DNA of 25,258 nucleotides from Pleurotus ostreatus/Saccharomyces cerevisiae fusant (taxonomy: Eukaryota; Opisthokonta): the NCBI GenBank assembly GCA_024196135.1, contig JAMQCK010000385.1, positions 1 through 25,258 on the forward strand, written 5' to 3'. Position numbers and translations under genes: made by a program. Each line of letters opens with the position of its first letter. Position 1 is the stretch's first letter. Shown here piece after piece: positions 17,961 to 25,258 of the stretch. A model generated the notes under the pieces. That model was not told where the DNA came from. It ran no database searches and saw only the letters and a program-made list of their open reading frames with translations.

Positions 17961-20900
17961 TCAGTCGTAGATCGGAAGAGGGAGAAGCCTGGGGATCTTG
18001 TTAGCCTTTGTTCGATGCATGAAAAGAGATGCCTTACCTGTCAGCATTGAACAAGAAGTTATTTGCCGCATCCTCTGCCTCAAGGAAGCGAGTGGGGTAG
18101 AACACTGCGACAGCACATTAGCATCGATGACAACTGGGCTTCCACCACCACTCACCAAGATGCCCATTCAACTCCCCAAGCAACCTCTCCATCTCATCCC
18201 TCTCCCACTTCTCAAACGGCTCTGCGCCCCTCGTCGGCCGCCTCGGCCTCCCGCCCTCCTTCCCCTCCTTGCTCGGCGCCCCATTCCCACTCCCGTCCCC
18301 GAACGTCGACACGTGCGGCGAGCTCATGCCCGCCGTCGTCGCGTCGTCCGCCACGCCGCTCTCGTCGACCGTCGGGTCCGCGATGTCGCCCTCCTTGTTC
18401 GGTGCGCCCTCGTCGGCGGTCTCGGACGGCGCGCGCCCGACGGGGTTGGGGTCGGGCGACTCGCTGTCGCGCACGGGCTTGTTCATGCGCTCGTGGTGCA
18501 CGACGAAGTCTTTGTATTGCTTCCAGGTCGTAACCATGTCGTCGGGGATGGCGTGGAAGACTTTGCGGAAGATTTCGGTCTGTGGAGGAGGTTAGCTGAC
18601 TGCATTCCGCCTACCAATATTGTCACTCACGTTATGCGCCGCACTCGCGAGCCACACGCCCTTCCAGAACTCGTCGCACACCGGGTCCTCAAAGCCTTCC
18701 GGGTCGACCTTCGGCCGTGGCGTCGGCAGCGTCCACGTCTTTGAGCCCATGTTCTTCGCCGCCATGTGCCGCCGGATCGTGTCGCGGGCAGCGGGTGCGG
18801 CCTTCTCGTCCGCGTCCGCGTCGTTAACACCAGGACGAGTGGCCGGCGGGCCGTCGTCTGCACGCAATGCATCCGCAGGCGCGCCGAACAACGTGTCATC
18901 CTCCGCCCTAAGGTCGGCGTTGTTGGTATCATTGCCGTTGACCTTGGGCGTCTCGCCACCATTGGCCTTCGAGGCATCACCGTTCGCGTGACCGTTGGCC
19001 TTGGGCGACTCCCCCTTCGGCGTGGTGCCTCCATTCTGCATCGGTGTCGACTGACCGCCGTCCTGCATCGGTGTGGCTTGACCACTGCCCTCGCCGTCGT
19101 GGTCCGCGCGCAGCTTCCCATTACCCTGGCCCTCACTCCCCTTCTCACCTTCCAGATCCGCATTCGCCTCCGACAAGCGACCCATAACCACTTTCTCCTC
19201 CTGCGTCGGCACGACCGAGCTCGTGAAGCCTGGTACCTTCTCCCCATCGCGGGTGTAGGTCGTCCGCTCCTCCGTCATTGCCGCATCGTCCGCGTTCACC
19301 GCCTTGGTCATGCCCATCTTGCGCGCCGCCTTACGGGCAGTGTGAGCGGTCGCCTCTGCAGTACCGTTGTACACTGAGAAGATACATAAGTAGATGTCCC
19401 TCGCCGTGACTCAGGGTGATACTCACGATGCTGCACCCCATCCATCGTCGTATGAGCCAGATTCGTCCCCGGCGTGCGCTGTGTCGGCTTCGTCACCTTG
19501 TCCGCGCCAAAGTCCTGTTCGTCCTCAGGATCCCATGCGTCCTGCTCGTAGCTCTTCTGCACGGGCTCATGCGTCATCAGGTCGTCCTCCTCCATCGTGT
19601 CCACGTCCACGCCAACGTGCTCGCGCATAAGGCGAACGCGCAGCGTGTGCGCGAAGCGGCCGACCTTGAAGGGCTTGCCGGCCATGGTGCTGGGGGGAGG
19701 GGGGGTGAAGTCAGCCAACGTAGGAAGGCAGAGAACAAAAGATTTACCCATCCATGAGATCTGTGTCCCGGATGACAGCAGCGATCTCAGAGTCACGGTC
19801 ACCGCGCTGCGACCGCTCGTTGATGTTGGCGCTGCCGATGATGGCCAGCCGGTCGTCGACAATGCATACCTTGCCGTGGATGTAGACCTGCTCCGTGGTG
19901 AGGACACCACCCTTGAGTTTGCCCCAGTTGCGCAGGGAGAAGACAGTGATGTAATCGTCGGGCTGTAGAGCATCGTTAGCAGCGTCCAGACAAGACAGCA
20001 AGGATGCGCACGTCAATTCCCTCCTTCCTCAACCGAGCGAAGATGGAGTTCGGGCCACGGGCGATGGTGCGGTTCTGACACTCCAGGATGATGCGAATCT
20101 GCAGGCCTTCTTAAGTACTTCTGTTGAAAACTGTACGAGCTGCACGTACAGCACTGCCATCGCTGTGGTCCACGGGGAAGGTGAAGCCAGGGATGAGTGG
20201 GATCATGATGCAGCACTTCCACGGTGTGCCTTCGCGATGCGCGCGGATGATGCGGTGAACGAGCGCGTCGCCGATCCGATTCTCGATCTTAACGTCGCCC
20301 ACAGTGGTCCTGCGGCAATGTCAGTGCAGTCCCCATTGCGCACGAATAATTGCTACTCACGAAGTGATGAAGAACTGATTCTCGATATATACGAAGTGCT
20401 CGGACAGTTGGATGGCTGGATCACGATTAGCAAATGCAAGGGTAACATAACTCTTCCACTGACCTTTCAGATACGCATTCTGGATCGAATGCTCCACCTT
20501 GTTGGGAGTACCCATCGACCAAGGACCCGCAGACCGACAAATCTGCATCTCACAAGTCCCCGTCAACCCCATCTCCGTCAGCTCCCCAGGCTTAAACTCC
20601 GGCGGCGGCAAAAGGAACGGCATAACCCGCGAATGGTTCTTGATCCTCAACAAGAAATTCCACCGCTGCACAAAGTGCCTCGCCAAATCCCTCGCCGGCT
20701 GCCCCACGATCTGCATCGCCACGTCGTGCCAGGGCATCCGCGGGATCTTCGTGCGGTCGTACATGTCCTCCTCGGGCTTGTTGAGGGTGTGGAAGTCGAG
20801 CACGCGCGGGTTGCTGTAGTCCTTGCCGGGCCAGATGGTCGAGCCGTCGGGGTCCATGCTCGGGTCGTCGATGATAACATGCTGGGGCGTGTCCCAGCGA

Positions 20901-23730
20901 CCGAAGCAGAGGTCGAGACCGCCCATGAAGGCGATGGCGCGGTCGATGACGCAGAGCTTTTCGTGCTGAAGGGTGATTGTATGAGCGACAGTGATACTGA
21001 CGGCGAATGTACGCACATGAGCCCAGTAGAAGGTGCCGGTCTGAAAATGCGACGGCGAGCGCTGCACTAAGATGTTGGGGTGAAGAGAGGTAAGGCGCTG
21101 CTTCGCGTAGCTGACGGGCTTGTCAGTATTGTGTACTCTTCATCAAGCATGACTGTGCTCACTTGCTGTCCGTCGGCGTTGTGCGATTGGACACTTCCTG
21201 GCTACAGCCCTATGAGCAAAGGGGTCATTGAAATCAAAGAACCTGCGTACTATACGATCACATAGATCTTGACACCCTCCCGCGCCTTCCTTTGCAGGAG
21301 ATGGTCCAAACGGTACCTATCCTTATGGGGTCTCCGCATCTGCAGTTCTGTGTTATGATCAGTAACTGCCTTATGAACAACAACAATGTCATACCCGGGG
21401 AGATCCACCAATCGTGAATGTAGATCGTCTCCCTTGCCATGAGGATGGCCCTCGAGAGGTTCCAGAAGTAGTCACGCTGCAAGCGCATGTCAGCAATTTG
21501 TCAAAGACACCTACGCCGTACTTACTCCATCGACGAGCCACTGTGCAGCGACGTTCAAGCGGATAGGCGCAAAACTGTCGAAGCGGTTGCCTCCTGTGTA
21601 GTGGGACGTTGCCGCGACCTTCTCCAATGCAGTAATCCACTGGAGCATCTGGCGCTGCAAAAACCCTTCAGTACTTCGCCCTCAAACCACATCCAAATTT
21701 ACTTACCTCATTCCTCGCCGATAACTTCAACCTCATCTGCGAGTTCGTCACATAAAACGTATGCTTCGACACCTCGCCCTCCTTCTTTTTCTTCCGCTCA
21801 TTCTGCGCGTCCCACTTAATTTTATTATCCTCCGTAAAGCCCTCGTGCTCATCGTCCGGCCCCGCCGTTAGCGGGTTCGTGTTCGTCGACGGGTCGAGCA
21901 GCTGCTCCCTTTCGCCTGAGCCAACGGAGGAGTCCGAGCTCGACGACGAGCGCGAGGTGACGTTCGACGGGCGCCCGTCGCCCTCGATGAGGTTCGGGTG
22001 GCTCTTGGTGCGCGGGTGGAAGACCTTGGAGAGGCGGGAGCGGATGGAGGCGGCGCCGGCGACGGAGGAGGCCTTCGGGTGGTTGCCTTCGTTCGCGGTC
22101 TCGGGGTGGAGGAGGTTGAAGCCTTGGCGGTAGTAACGCTTCGGTCGCTCGATGACGAAGTCGCTGTCAAGCAGGAACACGTCCCAGACTTTCAGCTGGA
22201 TCGATGATTAGTGGATGCGGCAGAGGTCAGCACATCGAGCTTACCTCTCCAGGCTCTTCCAGGGCGACGAGGTAGCTCTCGCGTACAGCACACCATCGCG
22301 TCTGCTTCTTCTCGCGCAAGCTCGCACCCTTGCGGCCGAACCCTCCCCTCGAGCTCGAGGACTCGATCTGCAGATATCCTGCCTTGTACTGCGCGCCACC
22401 AGATTGCGCGAGCGCGATCGACAGCGCGCTAATCTCCAGGAAGCCGGCCAACCGGTTCGTCTCGGGGTGGAACATCTATAGCAACTCATCAACAAGAAAC
22501 CTTCACCGATAGAAGCGCACTTACCACCGCACGAATGAGTTCGACGAGATAGCTCTCAAGCGCTTCCCGCTGCAGCCGAGCAAAGTCCGCCTGCGATATG
22601 TCATTCCCCTCCTTGCGCAGGAACTTGAAGTAGGGGAGGCTGGTGCGAGGGAACTCGGGCAGGTTCTGGATGTCGCGGTTGTAGATGTGTGAGAGCTGGT
22701 AGCTGCCGTGAAGCGAGATGAAGTCGCGAAGCTGACGGTAGACAACCCATCGCGCGGCGCCGTTCGCATACTCGCATTCGATTCGGAAGACACTTTTGTG
22801 GCCATGGAGGGGATGTATGCTGTCGCTGACCCGGATGCGAAGCCGGTGGAACAGGATGGGTATGCGCCGTTGTCCCTTGTCATTACGCTCGAACCACAGC
22901 GCTAGCATGAGAGCCGACAGGCCACCGGTCATGAGCTCATCCGTGATGTTGACCGCTTGCGGCGCGACGGCGATCTGTCCAGAGGCTGGCTGCGCTTTAT
23001 CGACGACGTGGGGGATGAGAGAGCGCAAGCGCTTCCATTTAGCGTGTCCTGCCCGGCTAGTGCGTGGGCTGGAGTCTGGGACCGAGCTAACTCGGCGGAG
23101 ATGGGAGGGGACTCGAGGAGCGGTGACTGGGGTAGGAGGGGCGCCAGTAGATGGCCCTTCGTGCCCATCGGTGGTATTGGGTCCTTGAGATGGAGTATCC
23201 GCGCCACTGAACTCGAAGCCTTGCTTCTCCTCGCGCGGAGACTCTTGGAACCATCGCATGGGGTTCCATGGCTCGTCGATGATTTTGCTGTCACGTTTCT
23301 TGCCCTTCCTATCGTCCTTCCACCTACTCTCCAGCGCACTACGAAAGTCGGAAGTATTGAATGGGAAAGCCTCGCCATGCTCGGTCGTCATCATGAAGTC
23401 GCCGTTCTCGTGCTTGCTGTTGGACCGGGACGCGGCGGGCGTCTGCCCCGGCGAGTATGCGAAGGACAGCGATCGTGGAGGGCCTGTCCGTGTGCTCGGA
23501 GTGGAGACCGACACGTTTCTGAGATGGCTGCGAGCCTTGTGCTGGCCGCCGAGCGAAGCGGTCGAGGATGGGTAGTCGTCGGAGGGCTTGCGGGATGTCG
23601 TGGGACGGCTCTGAGATCGCCGCTCAAGTCGCTGAGAATCCAGTGACGGATGATGCTCTGTGTGGTCGGGTGACTGGGCATTATCCTGCCCCGCCGACGC
23701 CGCCGCATGCACGACGGTTGCGAGCGACAT
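17961..23730 (-). CDS. SPO14: Phospholipase D (PX-PH-HKD type), 1636 aa, 18 exons
   Basis: It hydrolyses phosphatidylcholine to phosphatidic acid and choline in membrane traffic and signalling. Exons: 23730-22525, 22475-22245, 22195-21707, 21654-21526, 21476-21395, 21347-21251, 21201-21163, 21110-21017, 20965-20464, 20415-20361, 20309-20150, 20098-20012, 19962-19748, 19689-19427, 19373-18631, 18579-18156, 18104-18038, 17988-17961. All 17 introns (47-58 bp) are GT-AG and in phase. Order: disordered Ser-rich N-terminus; PX domain (~289-402, FHRLRIRVSDSIHP, LPYFKFLRKEGNDIS); PH domain (~430-660) interrupted by a Ser/acidic loop; catalytic half with HKD1 HEKLCVID (His790, Lys792, Asp797) and HKD2 HGKVCIVD (His1086, Lys1088, Asp1093), followed by IIGSANINERSQRGDRDSE. 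A long low-complexity insert precedes the conserved tail RLLPLPIYD. Both catalytic motifs are intact. ATG 23730 is the first in-frame ATG. Confidence 0.97.
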
Positions 23731-23764
23731 TGGAGAAGTTTGTGAAGGAACGTGGGCTTGTGGG

Positions 23765-23770
23765 TATATA
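23765..23770 (-). promoter_or_regulatory. TATA-like box near the phospholipase D start
   Basis: TATATA lies only 35-40 bp upstream of the start codon. If used, the 5' leader would be very short. Functional status is unknown. Confidence 0.3.
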
Positions 23771-23956
23771 TGCACAGACGCCCTGGACGAGGAGGAGAAG
23801 GAGCACCGTCGCTGACTTCACCGCTCGCGGGCTGGATGAAATGGTTGACGTTTGGCGGCGCCCTCCATCCTGACGCGATGACGGTCGTCCATCGGTCCGG
23901 CCACCCGATCGGTCATCAAACCTTCACGTGCCGGTGCCTGGAGTTCAACTTCAACT

Positions 23957-24250
23957 ACGCAAAACGACCTCCCAGTCGGAAACCATCTAAGGTATCACGT
24001 ACCCTGAGGTTAATGATACCTCGACGTTCATTGATATCTATTCCCATCACTATACTGCTCGAAGGGGCTTCGTTATTGTAGGAAACTGAAAACTATGTCG
24101 GCACCCTCGACCGCGGCTCTCAGAATCGAGATTGAAACTATGGCAGTCACCTCCATGAGGCACAGAGAGGACTTTGGTATGGCAGATGTGTCCATTCTCA
24201 TGCCGTCCTTCTCGCTGCAATCTTGCACGGATCTATGCACCGAACCACAA
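23957..24250 (-). pseudogene. Decayed fragment paralogous to the C-terminus of the MYND gene
   Basis: On the minus strand FSVSYNNEAPSSSIVMG, then INLRV, lines up with FTVSYNTNAPSCPEDTVVV, then TDLRV, of the live gene ~400 bp away. Just before it the live P-T-Q-F has become P-T-stop-F (TAG at 24095-24093). Further upstream, ctgccatag and gaatggacac match ctgccatag and tttggacac of the live gene, but the frame is lost. Many codon differences in the matched block are synonymous, so the copy probably diverged while still functional and decayed later. The open frame ends at a TAG at 23957-23959. Confidence 0.6.
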
Positions 24251-24293
24251 CTTCAATTACTACATGAACTGTGATCTGAATATCTTGCAGTAG

Positions 24294-25258
24294 CTAATCC
24301 ATCTTCTCTATGATGGGCCGCCAGTCCGCGACGCGATACCCTCCCTTCACCAGTGGCGCAGCATATTCCTCCAGAAATGTTACAGAGGAACTCACAACCC
24401 TGAGGTCTGTGGGTCCGCTGCGCCCCGGGCCTGCCATGCATGCCATCACGACAACGGTGTCTTCTGGGCATGATGGGGCGTTGGTATTGTAAGAGACCGT
24501 GAACTGTGTCGGAAGTCTGCTCAAGAATACGGTGACGACGTATATGCGCGATATCCGGGATCGTGGAAGACGGCTCCGCACGCGTCTCAAGCTATGGCAG
24601 ATAGTTGGCGAGTGCGTAAGGGCATACCAGCGTGTCCAAATAGCGACAAAATGCGCATCCAATGGCTTGAGGTTCCCTTGGTAATGCAGGTCGTCAGTGT
24701 GTTGACGCGTACGCGGGGAGTATTCGTACCCTGCGTAAAGCCTAGGTGGCCTGTCCCCTCCGCTCCCTTGCCACAGTCCTCCTTGTGCGACGCCCAATGA
24801 GCTCGTTGGCAATCTTCTGAGCAATATGAAGCATTGAAGCAAAGACAGCGACGTATATGTACTGGTCCATGCAAGGTGCGAGACGGGCACTAGGGGAACA
24901 GTTCGGGAACGCTTTGATGATTGGCTGAGGCACTTACCTGTACATTATCGCAGACGTCCCGATACGCATCATTCAAGAGCTTCACTCGGCATTCCAGCCA
25001 GGCATCAGCACTCGTGAATGGATTTTCTCCAAGCCTCGATGGGGAGATCGCCGTAATCGGGCCATCCGAAGATAGTGCACGCAGGACGCGGACATGGTAC
25101 GCACTCTTCAATATCGCACCCAAAATCGCCGCTTTCTGGCCCGTTTCAGGCATCCCGAGCGCCAGAGGAAGAAATCCTGCTTGCAAGGCCCATACGATAG
25201 GTTTTTCGTCGCGCGCGCTTTCCCAGAATGCCGCTAGGACCAAAGCCACCCCTGTGGT
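24294..25258 (-). CDS. MYND-type zinc-finger protein, 3' part (5' end beyond the right edge)
   Basis: Predicted exons are edge-24938, 24889-24772 and 24730-24294. Intron 1 (48 bp) is GTAAGT...CCTAG. Intron 2 is read as GC-AG (GCAAGG...CGCAG, 41 bp) because it keeps the last MYND cysteine and the frame; a 44-bp GT-AG alternative at 24774-24731 would turn that Cys into Trp. Across the first junction the MYND ligands read CDNVQ|C, RRCLC, SYCSEDCQRAHWASHKEDC. The upstream part is helical (ILGAILKSAYHVRVLRALSS), as in agaric MYND proteins with ARM-like N-termini. After the finger come NLKPLDAHFVAIWTRWYAL and a C-terminal domain ending WRPIIEKMD. MYND fingers mediate protein-protein contacts; this lineage-expanded family has no firm function. 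About 290 residues are visible. Confidence 0.75.

Larger units (their letters stand above)
23731..24293. other. Phospholipase D upstream region and MYND 3' flank
   Basis: These 563 bp lie between two tandem minus-strand genes. The left ~270 bp should hold the phospholipase promoter. Most of the rest is a decayed fragment related to the end of the neighbouring MYND gene, listed separately. Confidence 0.5.

Noticed and set aside
18998..19140. Minisatellite-like DNA as a separate repeat feature
   Set aside because: It is the in-frame TPMQ and Asn-Gly coding repeat of the phospholipase; reported there.
20165..21070. A 301-codon plus-strand open frame inside the phospholipase D gene
   Set aside because: It is antisense to exons 8-11, including catalytic HKD1. 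The composition (Arg/His/Pro/Val) is that of a shadow frame.
23731..23775. An N-terminal extension of phospholipase D starting at 23775
   Set aside because: The codon there is GTG and overlaps the TATA-like sequence; the first in-frame ATG is 23730.
1..25258. tRNA or other structural RNA genes
   Set aside because: I scanned for the B-box pattern (GGTTCGANTCC) on both strands and saw no convincing match with a cloverleaf. A dedicated scan would be needed to be sure.

Overview
The window reads as nuclear DNA of a filamentous basidiomycete, most likely an Agaricomycete. The evidence is GC-rich coding sequence cut by many short GT-AG introns (about 47 to 120 bp, mostly near 50), tightly packed genes on both strands, and mushroom-type proteins. 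The intron models rest on splice consensus plus frame and phase agreement that I checked by hand, without transcripts or database searches.

Layout, left to right: (1) the 5' end of the spliceosome core gene PRP8 (minus, runs off the left edge). (2) A Ser/Pro-rich protein of unknown function (plus, 1184-2270). (3) A small coiled-coil protein (minus, 2435-3686). (4) A SAP-domain protein with an F-box-like segment and a conserved-looking C-terminal half (minus, 3889-6581), head to head with (5) the F-actin capping protein alpha subunit (plus, 6831-8125). (6) About 3.6 kb without a convincing gene, most of it a decayed tandem array of four ~640-bp units arranged as two dimers (A-B-A'-B'). (7) An LRR-like, F-box-family-type protein without an evident F-box (plus, 11704-12715), then a possible coding remnant. 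(8) Isocitrate lyase (minus, 13318-15190). (9) ALG7, the first enzyme of lipid-linked oligosaccharide synthesis (minus, 15709-17627). (10) A large 18-exon PX-PH phospholipase D (minus, 17961-23730). (11) The 3' part of a MYND zinc-finger gene (minus, 24294 to beyond the right edge), with a decayed paralogous fragment between it and the phospholipase.

The genes do not form one pathway. They are mostly housekeeping genes: splicing, actin capping, glyoxylate cycle, N-glycosylation and phosphatidic acid signalling, with lineage-specific genes among them. The unexplained material is the higher-order tandem array (8.46-10.99 kb), a nested hairpin at 11.54-11.59 kb, the MYND paralog remnant, and several unusual gene-structure features: a predicted 12-nt microexon, a predicted 41-nt GC-AG intron, and two adjacent frame-preserving introns. 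I found no complete mobile element, tRNA, rRNA or CRISPR array.
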